Assembly (NCBI RefSeq): GCF_022559585.1
Contig: NZ_CP087114.1
Span: forward strand, 39,094 to 103,093
Source: Bartonella machadoae
GTDB taxonomy: Bacteria; Pseudomonadota; Alphaproteobacteria; Rhizobiales; Rhizobiaceae
Direction: 5' to 3'
Length of the DNA stretch: 64,000 nt
Below the pieces are notes generated by a model. That model saw only the letters and a program-made list of their open reading frames with translations. It was not told where the DNA came from and searched no databases. The position numbers were made by a program, and so were the translations under genes. How positions within the stretch are numbered: position 1 is the first letter of the stretch; the number at the start of each line of letters is the position of its first letter. Positions 1-5,823 of this stretch are shown here, piece by piece.

Positions 1-1
1 A

Positions 2-529
2 GAACTTCCAGATTTTTATCACAACTTAGAGGATAATATCCTTTCAAATTTAGCACTAAAATTACTAATTTTGACAGGTGCTCGATCATATCCATTGCGC
101 TATTTGCGTCTTGAGCAGATTGATAAAAATATATGGACCATACCCAAAGAAAATATGAAAGGTATTGTAGGAAAAGTTTCAGACTTTCGTGTGCCACTGA
201 GTAGTGAAGCTATGAAAGTGATTGAAAAAACTCTGCCTTTTGAAAAAAAGGGCTTTCTATTTGCGGGGCTTAAAGGAAAACCAATTTCTGATGCAACGCT
301 TTCTAAATTCATGAAAGACAAAGGCTTTGATTATAGACCTCATGGTTTTAGATCGAGTCTTCGTGACTGGATAGCGGAGACAACATCAACACCATTTGAA
401 ATTGCAGAATCTGTTCTTGCGCATTCAGTTGGTAATTCAGTGACAAAAGCTTACATGCGAACAGACTTCTTAGAGCAACGGCGTGTTCTTTTGGAGCAAT
501 GGGCATCTTTTGTATCAAGAAGTGCTTGA
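2..529 (+). CDS. P4-type tyrosine integrase, C-terminal part (cut by window start)
   Basis: Catalytic half of a tyrosine recombinase that would integrate or excise the prophage. Visible are the first catalytic Arg in the TGAR motif, the His/Arg pair in PHGFRSSLRDW, a second His in LAHSVGNS and the Tyr in KAYMRTDF. The 5' half lies outside the window; the sequence equals residues 211-385 of the full gene at 51263-52420. Its TGA stop lies inside the TTGACA -35 box of the following antirepressor leader, so integrase and cassette are fused end to end. Confidence 0.93.
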   Translation, partial: ELPDFYHNLEDNILSNLALKLLILTGARSYPLRYLRLEQIDKNIWTIPKENMKGIVGKVSDFRVPLSSEAMKVIEKTLPFEKKGFLFAGLKGKPISDATLSKFMKDKGFDYRPHGFRSSLRDWIAETTSTPFEIAESVLAHSVGNSVTKAYMRTDFLEQRRVLLEQWASFVSRSA

Positions 530-555
530 CAATATAGACCCAATGTGTCTATTGT
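526..555 (+). promoter_or_regulatory. Outer promoter of antirepressor cassette I
   Basis: TTGACA (526-531), an 18-nt spacer and TATTGT (550-555). TTGACA and the following motif cgaatcagg recur at the same distance before every cassette leader in the window. A start about 7 nt downstream would place repeat A near the 5' end of the transcript. Confidence 0.6.
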
Positions 556-567
556 CGAATCAGGTGC

Positions 568-591
568 CTAACAAACACCTTAAATGCATAG
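568..591 (+). promoter_or_regulatory. Repeat A of the C4-like leader
   Basis: Two-part sequence (taacaaacac ... tgcatag) complementary to element B (724-743) and similar to A' over the ribosome binding site. It lies downstream of the outer promoter but upstream of the inner one, so only long transcripts carry it. Its role is unknown; it could sequester B in the long transcript. Confidence 0.7.
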
Positions 592-634
592 CGGATTGGT
601 TGCCGAAACAATCTTTTTCCGCCAATTAAAAGCT

Positions 635-664
635 TTGACTCATTATATGTTACACGCATATAAT
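635..664 (+). promoter_or_regulatory. Inner sigma70 promoter driving the C4-like RNA
   Basis: TTGACT (635-640), 18-nt spacer, perfect TATAAT (659-664); predicted start about 671, at the 5' edge of the conserved structured segment. The same spacing is kept in the other cassettes, including the divergent one at 10637-10666 (TTGTCT/TATAAC). Confidence 0.75.
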
Positions 665-670
665 GATCCC

Positions 671-766
671 GTCGGGTGTAGTTATGCTATACAATACCCT
701 TATGGGGAAAGCATAACGACGGACTATGCACCGTGTTTGTTAGCGCCCGGCACTCTTTTTGAGTGT
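671..766 (+). ncRNA. C4-like antisense RNA, cassette I
   Basis: Conserved structured segment upstream of the antirepressor. Stems visible: CCGTCG/CGACGG and GTTATGC/GCATAAC enclosing a CCC-GGG hairpin, then the exposed element B (724-743), then a hairpin CACTC-TTTTT-GAGTG (751-765). B is complementary to A (568-591) and to A' (770-791), which overlaps the AGGAG of the antirepressor. This matches the logic of phage P1/P7 C4 RNA, an antisense RNA made upstream of ant that blocks its ribosome binding site. Covariation across five cassettes supports both the stems and the B:A/A' pairing. Exact ends are inferred. Confidence 0.8.
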
Positions 767-769
767 CAT

Positions 770-795
770 TAACAAACGTCTAACTGCATAGGAGC
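770..795 (+). promoter_or_regulatory. Antisense target A' and ribosome binding site of the antirepressor
   Basis: taacaaac (770-777) and tgcatag (785-791) can pair with B; the second half runs into the Shine-Dalgarno AGGAG (790-794) seven nt before ATG 802. Pairing with the C4-like RNA would hide the ribosome binding site. Confidence 0.75.
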
Positions 796-801
796 CGAAT
801 T

Positions 802-1542
802 ATGGCGCAATATTTAATTAATATAAATCAAACTGAAATTGATGGTGAATTAGTTCAAACCGTTAACGCACGTGAGTTACATGCATTTTTGGAAGTAAAA
901 CGAGATTTTTCCAATTGGATTAAAGATCGCATAAACAAATACGATTTAAAAGAGGGAAGAGATTATATTTTAACGCTCGCCAAAATTGGCGAACGTCAAA
1001 ATGTAGTATTAAAAGAATATTACCTCATACTAAATGTCGCCAAAGAACTTTCTATGCTTGAGAACAATCAGAAAGGCAGAGAAGCTCGTTTGTACTTTAT
1101 CGAATGCGAAAAACTTGCAAAGCAGGCAGTCTTACCGAAGATTGATTATTCAAGTCCACAAGCTATGATTGGTTTCTTGAACCACTTACAAAGCCAAATC
1201 GAGCAGAAAGATCATGTAATTGCTGAGCTAGAGCCTAAGGCAAAGGCGCTTGATGGTTTAAAACGTTCTGATGGCTTGTTTGGTCTTATTGAATCTGCAA
1301 AAATGTTAGAAGTACGACCAAAAGATCTAACCGATTATTTGCGTAAACATGATTGGGTCTATCGACGGGCTCCGGGTGCTCCTTTGTTACCCTATCAGGA
1401 TAAAATCAAAAAAGGTCTCATGGATTGCCCTGCTATCACAATTCAAAGACCGGATGGTACAGAAAAAGTGCTCCCTTCAACAAAAATCACATCTAGAGGA
1501 TTGGCTTGCTTGAGAGAACAAATCCATGGAGGTGTGCAATGA
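802..1542 (+). CDS. AntA-KilAC phage antirepressor (cassette I)
   Basis: 246 aa. Residues ~12-75 form an AntA domain (VNARELHAFLEV, FSNWIKDRI), as in P1 Ant. From about residue 110 to the end is a KilAC-type domain (SPQAMIGFLNHL ... LRKHDWVYRR ... ITSRGLACLREQ). Such proteins antagonise phage repressors and trigger induction or superinfection responses. Translation is probably gated by the C4-like leader. The KilAC half is almost identical to those at 21543, 31748 and 46950, whereas the N-terminal half is locus-specific. The stop overlaps the next gene's start (ATGA). Confidence 0.9.
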   Translation: MAQYLININQTEIDGELVQTVNARELHAFLEVKRDFSNWIKDRINKYDLKEGRDYILTLAKIGERQNVVLKEYYLILNVAKELSMLENNQKGREARLYFIECEKLAKQAVLPKIDYSSPQAMIGFLNHLQSQIEQKDHVIAELEPKAKALDGLKRSDGLFGLIESAKMLEVRPKDLTDYLRKHDWVYRRAPGAPLLPYQDKIKKGLMDCPAITIQRPDGTEKVLPSTKITSRGLACLREQIHGGVQ

Positions 1543-1817
1543 AGGTAGATACCAATTTTTTATGTGATTTGTGGATGGATTTGTTTCAGTTTGTCAATTG
1601 TGAAGATATTAAAGATAAAGACTGTAGCGCACTGGTTGAAGTCATGGGCATTGTAGAAAAAGCTTTGATTTTAAAACTTCAGGATGACGTGCCAAATATT
1701 ACAAAAATTTTAGCAGTCCTTACAGGTTTTGGAACTTCAGAATTACCGCATATCATGAATCCATTATTGCAAGCTTATGCTCCAAGTTTAGAAAATCCTA
1801 TTGTGAAAGCTGCTTAA
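1539..1817 (+). CDS. Conserved 92-aa partner of the antirepressor
   Basis: Starts at ATG 1539 inside the antirepressor stop (ATGA), with GGAGG just upstream; the overlap indicates translational coupling. Soluble, helical and mildly acidic, with a conserved core (ALVEVMGIVEKALILKLQDD) and no recognised domain. Homologues follow the KilAC antirepressors at 21543, 31748 and 46950 in the same overlap, but not the antirepressor at 41475 or the Rha-only gene at 10804. Function unknown; the linkage suggests it acts with KilAC or modulates the antirepressor. Confidence 0.85.
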   Translation: MKVDTNFLCDLWMDLFQFVNCEDIKDKDCSALVEVMGIVEKALILKLQDDVPNITKILAVLTGFGTSELPHIMNPLLQAYAPSLENPIVKAA

Positions 1818-1825
1818 GTAAAACA

Positions 1826-1859
1826 TATCCCTTCCCACTTCAAAAGTGGGGAGGGGATA
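1826..1859. terminator. Bidirectional terminator between cassette I and lysis genes
   Basis: Inverted repeat CCTTCCCACTT / AAGTGGGGAGG with a 2-3 nt loop, 9 bp after the 92-aa gene and 7 bp before the end of the convergent lysis operon. Close relatives end the other cassettes (21229, 31436, 47967). Confidence 0.8.
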
Positions 1860-1865
1860 AGGCTT

Positions 1866-2084
1866 TTAGTTCTTTGAAAACCACTGTTTTAAGTGTGCAA
1901 AAACATTGTCTATTGCATCCATAATCCGAGCAAAGTCAAGGATGAGTAAAAAGAGAAAGAAGGCTATCCACTTCATAAAACGAGACATCATTTTTACATT
2001 TTGATAGGTGATGATCATTTCTTGAAGCATTTCTTTTTCTGCTTCTGTAAGCGCGGCAGTTTTTTTAGTGTTTTTTCTAGCCAT
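1866..2084 (-). CDS. Small membrane protein of the lysis cassette
   Basis: 72 aa from ATG 2084, chosen over an upstream GTG because GGTGG lies four nt before it. Lys/Thr-rich N-terminus, acidic helix (TEAEKEMLQEM), then one hydrophobic segment (WIAFFLFLLILDF, residues ~42-55) and a short amphipathic tail. Position after the spanins and the single membrane segment fit a holin or holin-regulator role, but no family is recognised. Protein sequence is identical in all three copies. Confidence 0.6.
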   Translation of the reverse strand: MARKNTKKTAALTEAEKEMLQEMIITYQNVKMMSRFMKWIAFFLFLLILDFARIMDAIDNVFAHLKQWFSKN

Positions 2085-2283
2085 GTTTCCACCCACACAA
2101 ATATTCACCTTGCTTGTTATGCTTTAAGATCTCTCTTGCTAAGTTTGAACTGATGGCGTTTAAATCTTGGCGCTGCAAATATATCGGCAACCAACCCACA
2201 CAAGAAGAAGCAACTTTATTTGTCGCGCAACCAGTGAGAGAGATCAGTACGCACATCAGCATCACTTTTTTGATTAATTTCAT
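2077..2283 (-). CDS. Outer-membrane spanin lipoprotein (Rz1-like)
   Basis: 68 aa. Signal peptide with lipobox LTGC (Cys ~18), then a short periplasmic domain with CVGW and CGW cysteine motifs typical of Rz1-like lipoproteins of alphaproteobacterial phages. Start at ATG 2283 follows GAGGTGG; a TTG 12 nt upstream is less likely. Overlaps both neighbours slightly. Would join outer and inner membranes with the upstream Rz-like protein in the last step of lysis. Confidence 0.75.
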   Translation of the reverse strand: MKLIKKVMLMCVLISLTGCATNKVASSCVGWLPIYLQRQDLNAISSNLAREILKHNKQGEYLCGWKHG

Positions 2284-2443
2284 TTTCCACCTCAAGCCGT
2301 GTTGTTGCAGTCTTTAAAGCCTTCTCTGTTTGCTTTTGCTGTTCAGTTTTTTTGCCAAGAACAAAAGCTTTTGCTACAATCATAAAAAAAGCGGCTAAAG
2401 CCGCACCTGTTAGCATCAGATTTTTTTTCATCCATAAGATCAT
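2216..2443 (-). CDS. Inner-membrane spanin (Rz-like)
   Basis: 75 aa; ATG at 2443 overlaps the endolysin stop (ATGA). One N-terminal membrane segment (LMLTGAALAAFFMIVAKAFVLG), then a charged coiled-coil-like stretch (KKTEQQKQTEKALKTATTRLEVENEI) and a C-terminal DLSHWLRDK end seen in Rz-like proteins. Its 3' part overlaps the Rz1-like lipoprotein gene out of frame, as i-spanin and o-spanin genes commonly do. Confidence 0.75.
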   Translation of the reverse strand: MILWMKKNLMLTGAALAAFFMIVAKAFVLGKKTEQQKQTEKALKTATTRLEVENEINQKSDADVRTDLSHWLRDK

Positions 2444-3102
2444 AATTTGTGCTCCTGAAAGCGTTTGGCGACACAGAAAAGACCGGCACAGGCGGCTAAG
2501 ACCATAATGGTTGCTAATGCCCATTGGATAGGACCATTGCCCGCTAACAAGCCTCCAAGTCCTGAGAAAGAACCAATGATTGGGGCAAGGGCTTCTGCTT
2601 TGAAAATCCCCATTGGCTGTTTGGTTTCTACTGGTTGATAATTGGAGGAAACATAAGCTCCTTTTGCCCATAAGCCTGCTTCTGCTGTACGCCGATGTAC
2701 AAGACCTTGAAGGCGCTTTCCACCCGCTTTGGTCCATTTCTGTAATTCAGAGGGCACTGCTTCATATTCACCTTGATTGAGTTTTTTTAACAGTGTTGAA
2801 TTGCAAAAGGCTGTTGTTCCTACATTATAACAAAAGGATACGAGTGCCGCGAATTGTTCGTCTGTTAAGGAAACTTGAACAGCGTGTTCAACAGCATTCT
2901 CAAATTGTTGCAAATCATGGCAAAGAAACTCTTCTGCTTGTTCTTCAGTGATTATCATGCCCTTATGAACAAAGGGTTTTCCAGCAGAATTTGTATGCCC
3001 ATAACCAATGGTCCATATACCAATGGCATCTTTATAGGCGTTTAGACGCAAGCCTTCCCATTGTTTAATCAGTGCTAATCCTTCTGATGATATTTTTCTC
3101 AT
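2440..3102 (-). CDS. Endolysin, GH24 lysozyme with C-terminal membrane segment
   Basis: 220 aa. Muramidase of the T4 lysozyme class: catalytic triad E16 (QWEGLRL), D25 (AYKDAIG) and T31 (GIWTIGYGHT) with T4-like spacing. Start at ATG 3102 has GGAG six nt upstream; earlier ATGs lack this. After the catalytic domain (~residue 150) comes a Gly/Ala-rich stretch and one hydrophobic helix (WALATIMVLAACAGLFCVA, ~192-210). The tail could anchor the enzyme or carry holin-like activity. First gene of the lysis cassette. Confidence 0.9.
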   Translation of the reverse strand: MRKISSEGLALIKQWEGLRLNAYKDAIGIWTIGYGHTNSAGKPFVHKGMIITEEQAEEFLCHDLQQFENAVEHAVQVSLTDEQFAALVSFCYNVGTTAFCNSTLLKKLNQGEYEAVPSELQKWTKAGGKRLQGLVHRRTAEAGLWAKGAYVSSNYQPVETKQPMGIFKAEALAPIIGSFSGLGGLLAGNGPIQWALATIMVLAACAGLFCVAKRFQEHKL

Positions 3103-3112
3103 AGGTTTCTCC

Positions 3113-3141
3113 ATAAAAAAAGCTCCGCACAAGGCAGAGCT
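3113..3141 (-). terminator. Rho-independent terminator upstream of the endolysin
   Basis: On the minus strand AGCTCTGC-loop-GCGGAGCT is followed by a run of seven T, ending about 10 nt before the endolysin start. It would stop late transcription entering from gpD and so may lower or delay lysis-gene expression. Confidence 0.7.
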
Positions 3142-3226
3142 GGATTTAAAAGTGAATCTCTTTCCCCTTCGAAAAGACGGCTTATTAAAAGTTATGTAGT
3201 TTTTTCACTGGAACATAAGAATATAT

Positions 3227-3255
3227 TTGACATTGTCTGTTGTGTATCTTATAAG
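3227..3255 (+). promoter_or_regulatory. Promoter of the HI1419/HI1420-type TA operon
   Basis: TTGACA (3227-3232), 17-nt spacer, TATAAG (3250-3255). The -10 ends six nt before ATG 3262 and no Shine-Dalgarno is present, so the mRNA should be leaderless or nearly so. Confidence 0.7.
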
Positions 3256-3261
3256 TTACAA

Positions 3262-3570
3262 ATGTTTACAGTGCATAAAACAAAATACTTTATGAAATGG
3301 TTAGATTCTTTAAAAGACGAGATTGCGCAGGCACATGTTGTTACACGGATTGCAAGAATAGAAACAGGGTTTCTTGGTAATGCAAAATTTTTCCGTGGGA
3401 TTGGAGAATTAAAAATAAATCACGGACCAGGCTATCGTGTTTATTTTTTCAAACAAGGAAAAGAGATCATTTTATTACTTAATGGTGGCGATAAATCTAC
3501 TCAGCAAAAAGATATTGAAAAAGCTCTTCAATTAGTAAAGGAAATAAAAAATGGAAATCACCAAATTTGA
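3262..3570 (+). CDS. RelE/ParE-family toxin, HI1419 type (phage Gp49-like)
   Basis: 102 aa. Compact RelE-fold toxin of the putative addiction-module killer group: WLDSLKDEIAQAHVVTRIARIETG, then GIGELKINHGPGYRVYFFKQG and a C-terminal LLLNGGDKSTQQKDI. Members of this superfamily are typically ribosome-dependent mRNA endonucleases. Overlaps its antitoxin gene by 20 nt. Inserted on the plus strand between gpD and the endolysin, both on the minus strand. Confidence 0.85.
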   Translation: MFTVHKTKYFMKWLDSLKDEIAQAHVVTRIARIETGFLGNAKFFRGIGELKINHGPGYRVYFFKQGKEIILLLNGGDKSTQQKDIEKALQLVKEIKNGNHQI

Positions 3571-3871
3571 TACAAGCGAATATTTCAAAACGCCTGAAAC
3601 GCAGAAAATTCTTTTACAAGATGCTCTTGAAAGCAAAGATAGTAAATATCTTGCACATGCTCTTGGCATAATAGCAAAAAACCAAGGGATGAGTAAAATT
3701 GCTCAAAATACAGGGCTATCAAGAGAGTCCCTTTATCGTTCTCTAAGTGATAAAGGTGACCCACGGCTTTCTACTTTTCTCAGTGTTTTGAGTGCTTTAG
3801 ATTTGCAAATCAGTTTAACTCCTGTTCAAAATAATTCTGAGAAACAAACAGTGTTAGAAGAAGCATCTTAA
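3551..3871 (+). CDS. Antitoxin, HI1420-type HTH protein
   Basis: 106 aa. XRE-like helix-turn-helix in the middle (MSKIAQNTGLSRESLYRSLS) and a LSTFLSVLSALDLQISL segment characteristic of the addiction-module antidote family paired with HI1419-type toxins. Overlaps the 3' end of the toxin gene, so toxin precedes antitoxin (reversed order, as in higBA). Expected to bind the toxin and repress the operon promoter at 3227-3255. Confidence 0.85.
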   Translation: MEITKFDTSEYFKTPETQKILLQDALESKDSKYLAHALGIIAKNQGMSKIAQNTGLSRESLYRSLSDKGDPRLSTFLSVLSALDLQISLTPVQNNSEKQTVLEEAS

Positions 3872-3909
3872 TCTTTTCTTCACTTTTTTAATATTTTTGC
3901 TAATTTGAC

Positions 3910-5220
3910 TTATATATCTCCCTCATCCATATGGATGACGCCTTCACCTTCCTCATATGCATTTTGTGGAGCGTTTGGATCAAGAGTATCATCCTTGTCT
4001 GGCGTTGTGTTTGCAACATTTCCAGCTGCATCTTCTTGTCCTTCATCAAAAAGTTCGCACTCTATTTTTGTGGTGTAACCACCCATTTTATCAAGCTTGT
4101 GCTTGACGCTTTTGATGCGCCATTCTGCTGGTATATAAGGACGGAAAGGGGGCTCTTGAACAAGCTTTGCCTCTGCTTGCACAAAGGGATCACCACCAAT
4201 ATCACAGGAGAAAGAAGATTTGCCCCGTGATGATTTGTTACGATAAGCGGCAATGGCTGCAACAGCCTCTGATTGATTATGATAGGTATATTTGAGTTCA
4301 TGAAACGGTGGATGACCGGATTTGACTTCTTTCTTTTCACCACTGCGTAGATCATAATAGGTTGCGATAACGCCGCCTTTTTTCTCTTGTTCTTGCTTCT
4401 CCGCTTCTTTTTCTGTTTTTTCTCCTTTCTCTGGTTCAGATGGTTCTGGTAGATCATTTTCATCCATATGGATGGCGTTTTCATCCTCCTCTATCTCTTC
4501 TGGTGCACGAGCATCCGCTGCGGCTTTTTGGTCCTCACCACCATCCATTTCTAGACCATTGGCTGCACCTGCTTCATCCCGTGCGCTGTATTTAAAATCC
4601 CAAGAGGTGCAATGTTTCTCATGAAGAACCACTACGGGGAGTGTCTCGCCGGTGATGGCTTTACCTTCCCCCCGTTTGGCAAGGACTAGCTTACCATCAA
4701 CAGGCTTTGCTACCGCGTCATATTCCTCTGCAAGGCGGGCGGCAAAAGCCATATCACTTTCAGATGTTTGATCAATATGACGCACAACAATTTTCGCAAG
4801 AGAAGGGTCAACCTTTGCGGTATAACCATTACGCTGTGCGATCTCTTGAACAATATGGCCAAGTGTTTGCTGGTGATAAGATTGGCTTTTTGGTGTTCTA
4901 TAAGACGTGTTCATCGCCGCAGCACGTCCTGTAACAGTTAAGCTTTGTGGTGGACTGCTTACAGAGATTTCATCTATCAGATAGGCTCCCATATCGCGTA
5001 TTTTGTCGCCCTCATAGCCAAGTGTTACGGAAAGAACTGTTCCGATGAGGGGTATATCAAGAAAGCCATTATCACTGTTGCGTGCACGGTCATCAAGCTC
5101 TATGGTGATACGGTCGCTTTTGTCTTCTGCCTCATCGGTTATTTCAATTGATAAAACATAATCTATGAGAGTTTTGGTGATGTCTTGTCCATTTGCCATA
5201 ACCATGCAAAAAGGTTTCAT
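3910..5220 (-). CDS. D: P2 gpD-like late control / tail hub protein
   Basis: 436 aa (COG3500 family). Forms the hub at the tail tip onto which baseplate and tape measure assemble. Start ATG 5220 overlaps the gpX stop (ATGA). The N-terminal hub domain is followed by an acidic, lysine/glutamate-rich low-complexity linker (about residues 220-285, EPEKGEKTEKEAEKQEQEKK) and a C-terminal domain (HELKYTYHNQSEAVAAIAA). Two copies of the motif HMDE occur in the linker and extreme C-terminus. Last gene of the tail operon. Confidence 0.9.
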   Translation of the reverse strand: MKPFCMVMANGQDITKTLIDYVLSIEITDEAEDKSDRITIELDDRARNSDNGFLDIPLIGTVLSVTLGYEGDKIRDMGAYLIDEISVSSPPQSLTVTGRAAAMNTSYRTPKSQSYHQQTLGHIVQEIAQRNGYTAKVDPSLAKIVVRHIDQTSESDMAFAARLAEEYDAVAKPVDGKLVLAKRGEGKAITGETLPVVVLHEKHCTSWDFKYSARDEAGAANGLEMDGGEDQKAAADARAPEEIEEDENAIHMDENDLPEPSEPEKGEKTEKEAEKQEQEKKGGVIATYYDLRSGEKKEVKSGHPPFHELKYTYHNQSEAVAAIAAYRNKSSRGKSSFSCDIGGDPFVQAEAKLVQEPPFRPYIPAEWRIKSVKHKLDKMGGYTTKIECELFDEGQEDAAGNVANTTPDKDDTLDPNAPQNAYEEGEGVIHMDEGDI

Positions 5221-5441
5221 GATTTGCTGCCCCAAATTCTAATCACCGGTGTGGCTTTGGGATAGGGGAGGGAGGGCAAAATGATTGTGATGCCTGCTGT
5301 CAAAATGGGTCCATAGTCTGCAAGCCCTAAATTTGCTGCATAGACACGTTCGACAGCAAGCGATTGTTGACCTTTAGCATAATATTTCCAACAAATGGCA
5401 TCAACCATATCGCCTTCTTTGGTCCTATAAAGATCACTCAT
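5217..5441 (-). CDS. X: P2 gpX-like tail protein (LysM-type)
   Basis: 74 aa, usual length for the Phage_tail_X family. Contains the LysM-like pattern EGDMVDAICWKYYAKG...VYAANLGLADYGPILTAGITIILP. Overlaps gpU and gpD by a few bases on either side. Needed for tail completion in P2; likely sits at the tail tip. Confidence 0.9.
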   Translation of the reverse strand: MSDLYRTKEGDMVDAICWKYYAKGQQSLAVERVYAANLGLADYGPILTAGITIILPSLPYPKATPVIRIWGSKS

Positions 5442-5818
5442 AGGTCTCCACCATACTCTCTCAGTTTTACTGTAAATTCTTGTTTTTTGGGGGCACCGTT
5501 ATAATGAAAAACGCTTTGCTTTTCTTCTACAGAAAGGATGACAAACTTCCCTAAAATTTTGCCTTGCCCTGTTACAAGAATGTGAGGTCCCTGATGGGCA
5601 ATTTGCCGCAAATATTCGAGTTGTCCATGCCCACCTTTGAAGTCTGGATAGATCACACCCGTTAAGGAAAATTCCGCATTTGCAACAGCAGGCAATTGAA
5701 GAGCGGCTTTTCGTCCCAATCGTCCTTGCTCGACCCATGGTATACCATAAGACAGATCAAGAGTTTGATAGGCTGCTGTTTCAATCGAAAAAATAAAACT
5801 ACCCAAAGCAAGCATCAT
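5438..5818 (-). CDS. U: P2 gpU-like tail protein
   Basis: 126 aa, matching the P2 GpU family (MLALGSFIFSIETAAYQTL ... HGQLEYLRQIAHQG...LREYGGDL). Tail-tip/tail completion protein, between tape measure and gpX as in P2. Confidence 0.9.
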   Translation of the reverse strand: MMLALGSFIFSIETAAYQTLDLSYGIPWVEQGRLGRKAALQLPAVANAEFSLTGVIYPDFKGGHGQLEYLRQIAHQGPHILVTGQGKILGKFVILSVEEKQSVFHYNGAPKKQEFTVKLREYGGDL

Positions 5819-5823
5819 GGTCT

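Noticed and set aside
584..772. Plus-strand frame of 62 codons over the cassette I leader (and equivalents at 52475 and 32506)
   Set aside because: It runs through the C4-like RNA stems and promoter; the sequence is conserved as structure, with covariation that would change the protein.
3262..3871. Bartonella gene transfer agent (BaGTA) genes
   Set aside because: None of the structural genes here resembled the GTA cluster as I know it; the block is an ordinary lambda/P2-like prophage.
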